NCBI GenBank assembly: GCA_017311315.1
Contig: CM029647.1
Coordinates: 5,092,576-5,156,575 of the forward strand
Direction of reading: 5' to 3'
DNA from: Dendrocalamus latiflorus
Taxonomy: Eukaryota > Streptophyta > Magnoliopsida > Poales > Poaceae
Length of the DNA stretch: 64,000 bases
A program made the position numbers and the translations under genes. A model generated the notes under the pieces. The model was not told where the DNA came from, ran no database searches, and saw only the letters and a program-made list of their open reading frames with translations. This document shows, piece after piece, positions 55,938 through 64,000 of this stretch. Every line of letters starts with the position of its first letter. Within the stretch, counting starts at the first letter, position 1.

Positions 55938-56351
55938 ACACTTCTCCTACGTGGAAGCGGTGGGCCCAAGACGGTTTTGTGTAGTGGCGGGCCCACGCGT
56001 CAGTGAAGCATCGCTCGGCGCGAGCCGCGCGACGTAGCAGGCATGCCTTTGCCCTGCTCCGCCCTGCCCGCGGCGGGGGCAGCCTCCCCTGCCGTCCGCG
56101 CGCTGCTCGACTCCGACGACGTGCGTGGGTGCAAGGCAGCGATCTCCCTTCTCCTGGCCTTCTGCTGCATCTAGGACTAGGTGGATGTCATGAATTGCAT
56201 TAGGGTGTGCTGAGTTTAGTGATGCAGATAAGGTGGTCGAGGATATGCCTAGCCTGGGGTACTGCTTCTTGGATGTGCTATTGGGAAGGGCGCTGCTTGA
56301 TTGTGTCCGCCATTCTCTTATGTTAGCAATGCACAGATTACAGATGGTATT

Positions 56352-56628
56352 CAGAGGATGTGAACTATCAAGATTCTTTCTCCCACCAATGCCTTCCATG
56401 ACTACGACACCAAAGCTATAGATATCTTCCTTTTCAGTGATTTGTGATGTCAACCATTTAGAAGCTAAAAATCCAGGTGTGCCCATTATGACTTTACTCT
56501 TATCCCTGTCAATCAGTTTGGCTAGTCCGAAATCAGGAAGTTTTGCATCAAGTTGCCATCTAAAAGGACATTTTGTGGTTTAACATCCAGATGAGCAATT
56601 CTTTGTCTGCACTCATGTAGATAAGAAA
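56352..56628 (-). pseudogene. S-domain receptor-like kinase fragment, frameshifted
   Basis: On the minus strand IAHLDVKPQNVLLDGN (kinase catalytic loop) is followed by a frameshift just before the DFGL segment. Then come GTPGFLASKWLTSQITEKED and YSFGVVVMEGIGGRKNLDSS. This corresponds piece by piece to residues about 656-745 of the intact kinase at 58210-60771 and lies in the same orientation 1.6 kb beyond it. ATP-binding, S-lectin and transmembrane parts are absent. It is a broken partial duplicate. About 56040-56200 nearby is GC-rich with a 43-residue plus-strand frame of unknown origin. Confidence 0.85.
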
Positions 56629-56798
56629 GGTGGAGCTGATGAACAGTTCCCCCTTGCATGTCCTTTACTTTAGTGAACATCATGCAATATGAATAGGTCC
56701 AGAGCTGTGTCCACGTGTGCAAGTGTCTTCTCCAAGTTCATGCAATGTTCAATTGCATTATTATGTGATTAACACAACTCATGGTCACAACTTAGCCC

Positions 56799-57800
56799 TC
56801 TTTTTGAAAAGGAATTACTCCATATCACACCATAAACTTTGCTTGAAAGTCTGTCCAGCATTCCGAACTATGAAATCAGATATTTGACCCCTGAACTTTG
56901 TAATCCGGTTCAAATAACACCATGACTTGATTTTGTATGGTGGTATTGCCCGCGTGATGCGATGAGTGGGTAGTTTTGCCACGTAGGATGACACGCTGGC
57001 CAAATTGGGTCAGTGACATGTGGAGCCAACAAAGTCTTCTCCCCTATCGAGCTCCTAGCTGTGCTTCCATCACCACCGCCCTTTGCAGTTCCCTCCCTCT
57101 GTTTCAATTAGGGAGAGGACGTTGTGGGCAGTGTTATTAAGTCGTTGACTAATCGGCGACTAATCTACGACTAGTCGTCCAATCGGTACATGATGGACGA
57201 CTAGGGAGACCGATTCGACTGGAGCGACTAGTTGAGTGGCCGAACGACTAGTCAGCGACTAGTCACGACTAGCTGGCCATGTCCAGCCGCACAACTAGGA
57301 GCCAGCCCACTAGATCAGTAAGTTTGAGGCCCACTAGAGAGGTTCGGTCCGACCGAGACTTAATACCAGTGACTCAATAACCCTATATTCTCATTGCACA
57401 CCACACACGCTATTTTGGTTATAGTATTAGTATAATAATCCTAGCTTGCTTCTTTATTATGACTGTGATAATTGTAGACTTGACTCTGAGGACTAGTCGA
57501 GACTAGTCGGTCGACTAGTCGCCCCCTTAGCGACCCGACTCGACTTTACGACTTAATAACCTTGGCTGTGAGCCTACTTATTATTCACTTAAACTTAATC
57601 AGCATGTCATCGTACGTAGTAAAACCATCCGCTTATCACGCCACGTGGGCAATACCACCATCCGAAATCGGGTCAAGGTGTTATTTAAACTGGATTGCAA
57701 AGTTCGGAGGTCAAATATCTAGTTTCATAGTTCGGAGTGTTGGACAGGCTTTCGGGCAAAGTTTGGAGTATTATATGGACCTTTTCCTTTTGAAAAAAGC
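56799..57800. repeat. Long foldback element split by a hAT insertion
   Basis: The left arm (56799-57000: TTTTTGAAAAGGAA, CATAAACTTTGC, TGTCCAGCATTCCGAACTAT, TGGTGGTATTGCCC) is matched inverted by 57620-57800 (GGGCAATACCACCA, ATAGTTCGGAGTGTTGGACA, GCAAAGTTTGGAG, TTCCTTTTGAAAAAAG). The element was roughly 550 bp before the 436-bp hAT insertion at 57129-57564. Confidence 0.8.
57129..57564. mobile_element. Non-autonomous hAT element with CGACTAGTCG repeats
   Basis: The ends are CAGTGTTATTAAGTCG and, inverted, CAAGGTTATTAAGTCG. The flanking octamers are GTTGTGGG (57121-57128) and GCTGTGAG (57565-57572), matching at 6 of 8 positions, so the duplication has decayed. Subterminal regions are packed with GACTAGTC motifs in both orientations. 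It sits inside the foldback element at 56799-57800 and is therefore younger. Confidence 0.8.
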
Positions 57801-58209
57801 ATGATCACAAATTCTAGCATTAGCAAAGCTCTAACATGAATTTTATGCTATTAGTGTTTGCATGGCAACCTTTAATTTTCATAGTAATATTTTTGGTTCA
57901 CCGCCTGCAAGGCTGCAACCCCATTTAAATGGGTCTAGCATTTCTTTTGGAGAATATGATTCTCCCACATGATATGAGTGATATAATTCTTCTGAGGATA
58001 AGAATCTTAATATTTATTTCAATTGTAAAACAAGTTCCCATATAGATAGAGAAACTGAGGGAAGAAAAACTTAACTAAATTCTTCATCTAGTGTACATCA
58101 GAAAGCTTTGTAGTATTTTTATACTCTCTGAGCAAAATCACTGCCATATCTGGACACACAAATCTTCTGCATGTGATCTAATTCCACTGTCTGCTCAGAA
58201 TTACCTATT

Positions 58210-60771
58210 TCACCTAGGGCTTGATAAATGTGAGGCTAGAGGTGGAGTTGATGAGCCCAATTTTCCAGCAGCGTGAAGGTTGGCTGGAATTGTAGATACG
58301 AAGTTATAATCTATGTCAGTTTCCACATCCATTGTACCTTCCAAAACTTTGACAACAATTGACATTTGAGGCCTCTTGGTGCAATCGATCTGCAAACACC
58401 ACATTGCTAGCTTCATCATTTTTATTACTTCCTCCTTGTGCATTTGCATGTCATCACATTTCTCATCAATCAAATCTACCAGCTGATCATTCTTTACCTT
58501 TTCTTGCAGTAAACTGATAAGATGAATGCTCTCTTCAGGCTGTGAACTGTCAAGATTCTTTCTCCCACCAATGACTTCCATGACTACTACACCAAAGCTA
58601 TAGACATCTGCCTTTTCAGTGATTTGTGATGTCAACCATTCAGGAGCTAAATACCCAGGTGTGCCCCTCAATCTAGTTATGACTTGACTCTTATCCCTGT
58701 CAATCAGTTTGGCTAGTCCGAAATCAGAAAGTTTTGCATTGAAGTTGTCATCTAAAAGGATATTTTGTGGTTTAACATCCAGATGAGCAATTCTTTGTCT
58801 GCACTCCTCATGTAGATAAGATAGGCCCTTGGCGATGTGACTGATAATCCTACACCGTGTGTTCCAATCAATAGGGGCATTACCATGTCGGTAATAGATC
58901 CACCTGTCCAATGATCCTTTGGACATATACTCATAAACCAGGAGCCTATGTGATTTATCTGCACAGAAACCAACCAATCTCACCAGGTTGACATGATGAA
59001 TGCCACCAATTGTCTGGACTTCTGCTAAAAATTCTTGCTTTCCTTGACTAGCTTGATCCAAACGTTTTACTGCAATTCTTTCCTCATGAAGCTGTCCCGC
59101 GTAAACAGAACCAAATCCTCCTTCCCCGAGCTTTTCTCTGAATTGCTCGGTTGCTACTTTTAGCTGTTCAAATGAGAACCTTGTAGGCATTCCCGGTATA
59201 TCCCCAAGTTCTCCCTCTTCATCTATTTCTTCGTATCTTTTCCTTTGTTTGCATACGAAGAGAATGGTGAACACTATGAATGTAATGAAACCTCCTACAT
59301 AACCTAAAATCACAAAAATTCTTCTCCGTGCAGAGGACGATGTTTGCGCAACAGGTGTAGCAAGACTTGGAGCTGGTTGTGTGATCTGCACTTTAATGTA
59401 AGATGTAGAATAGTATCGCACTGTTTCTGGCGCAATGACCTGCAATGAAAAGAGCCGTGATGGCAAGTAACAAGATCCATCAGAAGTGTTGTCGTAGTAC
59501 ATAAACACAGCAGCCTTGCAAGAGCAATTCCTCAAGCATGCCTGCTTGCAACTGTCTTCGTCGATCAGTTGAGGCTGTGCGGCATCAGGATCAATGTAAT
59601 TGAAGTAAGAAACATTAGGAAAGACAAGAAGTTTGTGATCCCTTATGGATTGGCAAGAGATTGCAGTCACTGGCTCGCATCCAAGATTGATCCTCCAACT
59701 GTCAATCTGCCTGAAGTAGGTGATGCTGGTGTTGGCTTCAAATGGGCAGGTGCATTGCCCGCTCAAGCAAATACCGTACTCCCCGCAGACAGTTGGGTAG
59801 CCACAGTCCCCTCCATCAACGCTGAGGACGTCCTGCACCATTGCCCAGCCTGCTAGCTGCCACTCATACAGCCTGAGATGCCCGTCGGCTTCAAACCTCA
59901 TGTACTGAGGCGAGCTAGCGGGCTGCAGACTGATCGTTTCGTCGGGCCCTGCAGATGCAGATGAATCAACAAAAATGTCGAGGCTCCCGTTCCTGAATAC
60001 AACATATGATGGTCTTTTCCGAGGCTTTGCTTCACTGGTGGACATCCGGTAGTAGAATTGAGGTGGGCTTGATCCAACAAACGCGTACAAGCCATCAGAA
60101 AGGACGCTGAGGTAGAACTGTTCACTGGCAGCAGGCGAGGCAGTAGGCGTCAGCTTCATCCCTTCAGCTAGTGACTGGCCGGGAACCAGGGAGTCTGCTG
60201 GGTGATCGAACGACTGCCACATCGCCTTGTTCTTCCAGCCGAGAAGCATCAGATTGCCAGAGTCGGTGAGGGTCATTCCACCCACCGCTTTGCCGGTGGC
60301 GTTGGTGGACCAAACTAGGCTGCCGTCGGCGTCCAAAAGGACCAAGCCGCGATTGGTGCGGAGGCTGAGTGTTGCATTCGCGTGGACGGGTCGGTCACGG
60401 TTCGGGGTCCAGACGACCTGGGCCATGGCCGGCAACGGCAAGTCGCTGGTGACATCGGTTGCGAGGAAGACGGCGAAGAGGAAAGATTCGCAAGGGGAGG
60501 CGCAGTAGAAGCCAGCGGCGAAGGACGGGCGCGTGTAGGTGAGGCCGCCGCCGAGCACGAGGCGGACGGCCGAACCGTCCTTGTACGTGACGGTGTACAG
60601 CGGAGAAGAGGGGCTGTTCGTCCAGACCTGGGGGGGAACGGTGATGACTTGGCCCTGGAGCTGGAGAGCCGCCGTAAGCAGCAGGCACGCCAAGAGAAGG
60701 AAGAAGAAGGCAAGAGCCATTTTTCCCAGCTGATCTTGTAATGGTGCGCGTCTTTGTTGCGTTGCGTCCAC
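58210..60771 (-). CDS. S-domain (G-type lectin) receptor-like serine/threonine kinase, SD2-5 type
   Basis: This is a single-exon frame of 853 residues. The second methionine (residue 18, 60720) directly precedes the signal peptide MALAFFFLLLACLLL and is the likelier start. It has a B-lectin region at about 45-200 (VWTPNRDRPV, MWQSFDHPADSL), a cysteine-rich EGF-like segment at about 323-342 (CGYPTVCGEYGICLSGQCTC), a PAN-like region at about 373-462, a transmembrane helix at about 485-506 and a kinase at about 545-820. Kinase landmarks are GEGGFG, AVKR (K569), HLDVKPQN (D665), DFG (683-685) and APE (709-711). The residue before the catalytic Asp is Leu, not Arg, so this is a non-RD kinase, a class often linked to immune receptors. 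It acts at the plasma membrane. The ligand is unknown. Broken relatives at 56352 and 62125 show that the family has expanded here. Confidence 0.92.
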   Translation of the reverse strand: MDATQQRRAPLQDQLGKMALAFFFLLLACLLLTAALQLQGQVITVPPQVWTNSPSSPLYTVTYKDGSAVRLVLGGGLTYTRPSFAAGFYCASPCESFLFAVFLATDVTSDLPLPAMAQVVWTPNRDRPVHANATLSLRTNRGLVLLDADGSLVWSTNATGKAVGGMTLTDSGNLMLLGWKNKAMWQSFDHPADSLVPGQSLAEGMKLTPTASPAASEQFYLSVLSDGLYAFVGSSPPQFYYRMSTSEAKPRKRPSYVVFRNGSLDIFVDSSASAGPDETISLQPASSPQYMRFEADGHLRLYEWQLAGWAMVQDVLSVDGGDCGYPTVCGEYGICLSGQCTCPFEANTSITYFRQIDSWRINLGCEPVTAISCQSIRDHKLLVFPNVSYFNYIDPDAAQPQLIDEDSCKQACLRNCSCKAAVFMYYDNTSDGSCYLPSRLFSLQVIAPETVRYYSTSYIKVQITQPAPSLATPVAQTSSSARRRIFVILGYVGGFITFIVFTILFVCKQRKRYEEIDEEGELGDIPGMPTRFSFEQLKVATEQFREKLGEGGFGSVYAGQLHEERIAVKRLDQASQGKQEFLAEVQTIGGIHHVNLVRLVGFCADKSHRLLVYEYMSKGSLDRWIYYRHGNAPIDWNTRCRIISHIAKGLSYLHEECRQRIAHLDVKPQNILLDDNFNAKLSDFGLAKLIDRDKSQVITRLRGTPGYLAPEWLTSQITEKADVYSFGVVVMEVIGGRKNLDSSQPEESIHLISLLQEKVKNDQLVDLIDEKCDDMQMHKEEVIKMMKLAMWCLQIDCTKRPQMSIVVKVLEGTMDVETDIDYNFVSTIPANLHAAGKLGSSTPPLASHLSSPR

Positions 60772-62124
60772 TATAGAAAGCTCTCAGCTGCATGGTTCCA
60801 GGCAAAGTGCAACTACTCGGGAAAGAGATCCGACGGCTACCGGCGTGCGGTGGCTGCGATATCTCGTGCAAGCGCCACCAACGGCTCCTCTACTGATTAA
60901 AAAAAAAGCTACTCGGAAGGTCACGTTCGGCCGCTGTGACTACGCAATTCTTTCCCCGTCAAATTTCTGAACCGCACTTCGATTTATGCCATTTCGCCAA
61001 ACTTGGAAATTTCTAACCGCATTCCACTTCCGTCGGATGTATGCTAGCCCTGACCTGACCTGACCTGTTACTTGAGGTGAGCCATGACGCGCTGGCCCAT
61101 CAGACACGGGCTGCCGTGCCGTCCATGCACGCCATGGTTTTCACCCGTTTTCTGCCGTCAGGCCAGCTACTGGTCCAGTGGAAAGGTTCGCCGATGACGG
61201 CCTGGAAGGCAACGCCCTGTGCTTGGACGCGGCCGGTCGGCCGGGCCAGGGTAGATGTGCGAGTGCGACCACGGCGGCGGCGAAGAGTAGCAGGCGGAGT
61301 ATGCGTGGAGGAGCATTCAGCGCGGAGGAAGGTGGTGCAGCAGGAAAGTTGAAGCCGATTTGACCACCTCGGTAGCAGGAAAGTTGGAAGCCGATTTAAC
61401 CACCTTGGTTTCTAAAGTGGTTTCTTCAAGCTGCTTTCAAAAGTTACCGGTTAACCTCCGTCATCTTCTCTGTGTCCGTATCTTTCACAAGCCATTTTTT
61501 AAATTTTATTTCAAATTTTATTTCTTTCAACCGTTACTATTATATTTTAACAAAAAAAACAAAAACTCTAGTAAAGAACTACCAGATCCAGCCGATTAAA
61601 ACACTCCCACAACCTCAGGTGACCTCGTGTAACTCGTCTTGTTGACCATGCCGTCTGGCTATACGGTTGCTACTGTCGTGGAGGAAAAGGAATAAAGAAT
61701 GAAGAGACTGACTCGCTGCTATTTGCCAGGGTCATGTAAGTAACTTATCTTCTTTCCAGCTTTGGTCACCGTACGTCTTGGGCAGTAGAGTTGAGGAAAG
61801 GTTTGAGGAAGCCGGCGTGGGGGAGGCGATACCCTGCGTGCTTGGACGCGGACGGCCGCCAGAACCACACGTGCCGCCACGACGGATAACAGTAGGCATG
61901 CGGCCACGACGGATAACAGTAGGCATAGGAGGCGTGGAAGAAGCATTAAGCAGAGGACGAAGTGCAAGTGCGATAGTTCGGAAAACCCACATGAGCAACT
62001 AGCAAGCTGGGGCCTGGAAACTGGATTATAACTATATCTCATAGCTTTTGAGCTGTTCGTGAGAGAAAGTATAGAGTAACAGAAACTCACATACGATTTT
62101 GATATTAGACAGCATGCATCACAT
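60772..62124. other. Upstream of the kinase; two similar GC-rich leader-like patches
   Basis: The 5' flank of the kinase shows no clear TATA. At about 61190-61340 and 61800-61960 two GC-rich patches share CTTGGACGCGG and GCGTGGAxGAxxCATT blocks. On the minus strand each can encode a leucine/valine-rich signal-peptide-like stretch (RLLLFAAAVVALAH in the first). They may be duplicated relics of a receptor-kinase first exon, but neither leads into a lectin domain. A TGACCTGACCTGACCTG repeat lies at about 61050, and a GCCACGACGGATAACAGTAG phrase is doubled at 61875-61925. Confidence 0.35.
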
Positions 62125-62375
62125 ATATCTGGCTAAGCTGATTGATTTCTGTGCATAGAAATCACACAGGCTCCCTAGTTTATGACTACATGCCTAGAGG
62201 ATCACTAGAAAAGTGGATATATTACCAATATAGCAATAATGCTCCTCTAGAGTCTAGACTGGTGCACGCGGCAGAGGATCATTACCGACATTGCCAGGGG
62301 TCTATCTTATCTTCATGAGTGCAGGCAGAGAATTGCTCACCTGGACATAAAACCACATAACATCTTGCACCATGA
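62125..62375 (+). pseudogene. Second receptor-like kinase fragment, opposite strand
   Basis: On the plus strand the reading shifts frame several times. It gives LIDFCA and a stop, then LVYDYMPRGSLEKWIYYQYS, then IITDIARGLSYLHECRQRIA and HLDIKPHNIL. These align in order with residues about 598-672 of the kinase at 58210-60771 (GFCADKSHRL, LVYEYMSKGSLDRWIYY, IISHIAKGLSYLHEECRQRI, HLDVKPQNIL). Several indels and a stop make it non-functional. Everything outside the central kinase segment is missing. Confidence 0.85.
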
Positions 62376-64000
62376 AAATGTATTCCTCTGGCTTAGAGAG
62401 GGAAAATAAGGTGCTAAATTCTGCGTCTGATCTTTATTTCAATTATCAGAAGTGAAACTTTACTGATGATAATTGTTGGAAAGTTCACACTTATGTTATT
62501 TCAACATATGAAGACATGAAGTTTCCACCAGGACAATTCAATGATGTATGGATAAAGTATGGGCTTATGGTTACACACTTACTCAATCCAGGCAGTATGC
62601 ATTTTGTTTGGTCTCATCTGACATATTTTTCACCAACCTGAAATAATTAGTAGAGAAGAGCACATAACTTATCACTTGTATTACTGTGAGGTGGGCATGC
62701 ATCTTAAATTGTTGCACTACAACCACCCATACAACAACAAAAAAATGATCTTACAATTAACAAGTACTTGCTGCAGTGCTTTTCAAAAACAGAACTTGCT
62801 ACAGAAATGATCATGACTCATCAGACAACGGTATTCCATCCTGGGACAATACCCTCGGTGGATAGTACAGGAACTGCAAGCACAGATATAAGAAGATACT
62901 CCTGGAGCTGTTCTTCAAATTTAACTAAACAAGCAGGCCATATAAAACGTAGAAGCATCAATAAAATACAACAGATCTATTGCAAATTTGCCATATTAAA
63001 GCAGATAGTAGATAGTTCCAACTGGGGGCAAAAGCTGCAAATAAAGTTACCTTAAGATTATGATCCTTATAGAAGGCTGACTTCCTGCGGCCCTTACTCC
63101 TCATATGTTGCCGTATTGCATGCAAGCGTTCTTAAGAAGCAATTTAAGTCACACACCGCCCAGCAACTAGGCATGCTATGGTCTATACAATGGACTACAG
63201 ACAAGAGGATGATTCACCATTCTAGAAGTTTTGCAGAATGATTATTTTGTTTCAGCAACACAACAAGGAAGGCAAGAATTTTACAAGAGACACATATACA
63301 TGTCATTCATCAAGAGGTAAGTAACACAGTATCTGTGCTTACATCCCACTGGACACACAATTGAGTTATCTGCTTCTGCAGTTAAACTTACGTGGACAAC
63401 AGGTGGTTCACTCCATTGCAGAAGCTTGACAAGGCTATATGAGTATATGACATCCCATCTGACAAGAATAGTATATGACAAGGCATCATGGAAAAACTCC
63501 ATTCCCATGGATAGGTTCTATTAAGTTGCAGCATGATCACGCGAGAAAATGATATATGGCAATGGAGACAGGCTTTTCTGCAAGGTTTGGAGCAATCAGT
63601 ACAAAAATTGCGATGATGCACCAAGAAATCCTCTGTAACGGTCGACTGGCCAATCCTACCATGAGTAGCGGAGCCAGACCATGCCTTTGCAAGGAAGAAA
63701 TAACACTTGTTATCGCTAGAGATTTATGAGGAAACAACAACAAACATTACAATTTACGAACAAGTGAAACAGGTAAACATAAGCTGAAGACAATTAACCA
63801 GGAAATTTTAAAAATAATAATAGATGACAAGGCATGTGACAACTTCTAGTGAGTTACTGCATTGACCATAAAAGAAAAAAAATGCTATCTGAAAATGGAG
63901 ATAGGTTCTACTTCAAGGTTTGCTGTGAACGGTATAAAACTTGCGATGATGCTCCAAGAAATCAGCTGTAATATGTTGGAAATTAATCTAGACTTGCCAA
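62376..64000 (-). other. Right edge: possible exons of an unrecognised minus-strand gene
   Basis: 62376-62800 shows nothing. Beyond it, minus-strand segments look exon-like. One is 63051-63130, bounded by TTCTTAAG/ and /GTAACT, and encodes RLHAIRQHMRSKGRRKSAFY plus KDHNLK. Another, about 62816-62940, follows TTGTTTAG and has two open readings ending before a stop. Two segments at about 63540-63650 and 63885-63998 are direct repeats. Both read DFLxHHRxFxT...SKP after a TTACAG acceptor-like site. I do not recognise the protein, and the exon order and phases do not assemble cleanly. The sequence may be a gene cut off by the window or a decayed one. Confidence 0.3.

Noticed and set aside
56043..56175. 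43-residue plus-strand frame starting MPLPCSALPAAG
   Set aside because: It is GC-rich and short, with no signal peptide, no recognisable motif and no clear promoter. It is too weak to call.

Overview
The window looks like nuclear DNA of a grass, most likely rice (Oryza) or a close relative. The signs are GC-rich first exons, intron-rich genes with GT-AG junctions, plant-specific families (S-domain receptor kinase, DUF641/GIL1 protein, secreted signalling-peptide precursors) and a very dense load of Tourist, Stowaway, hAT and foldback elements. No species-diagnostic marker was found, so the species call is inference.

Layout. 1-5.2 kb is repeat-rich and holds a 2.0-kb PIF/Harbinger-type element (2747-4778) carrying a GC-rich gene fragment. 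At 5589-5885 (+) a small gene encodes a secreted peptide precursor ending in SVPSPGVGH (CEP/PIP type), with a TATA box just outside a MITE. 8889-14814 is a Ty3/gypsy-like LTR followed by its primer-binding site and a second, truncated LTR in inverted orientation, which together form a 2.2-kb-arm hairpin. 14942-16421 (-) is a chimeric pseudogene joining the 5' part of a cysteine synthase to three exons of an XRN-type exoribonuclease. 17997-21845 is a structurally complete hAT transposon with a perfect 8-bp target duplication and a spliced transposase. Immediately beyond it, 21928-22254 (-) encodes a second secreted peptide precursor, IDA-like, ending in LPPSGPSDGGHM.

The middle of the window (22.4-49.3 kb) has one clear gene, an intronless DUF641/GIL1-type protein (26014-27525, -). 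The rest is MITEs, a SINE, several hAT derivatives with target duplications, foldback elements, short tandem repeats and sequence I could not classify. The right part holds the eight-exon DNA polymerase delta subunit 3 gene (49801-55248, -; 524 residues, C-terminal PCNA-binding box), whose introns contain a hAT element and a MITE. It is followed by an intact S-domain receptor-like kinase (58210-60720/60771, -) flanked by two broken kinase fragments in opposite orientations. The last 1.2 kb may contain exons of another minus-strand gene.

The genes are ordinary eukaryotic transcription units and do not form an operon or obvious pathway. The themes of the window are gene-fragment capture and shuffling by transposable elements, and two small peptide-hormone-like genes that standard annotation could easily miss.
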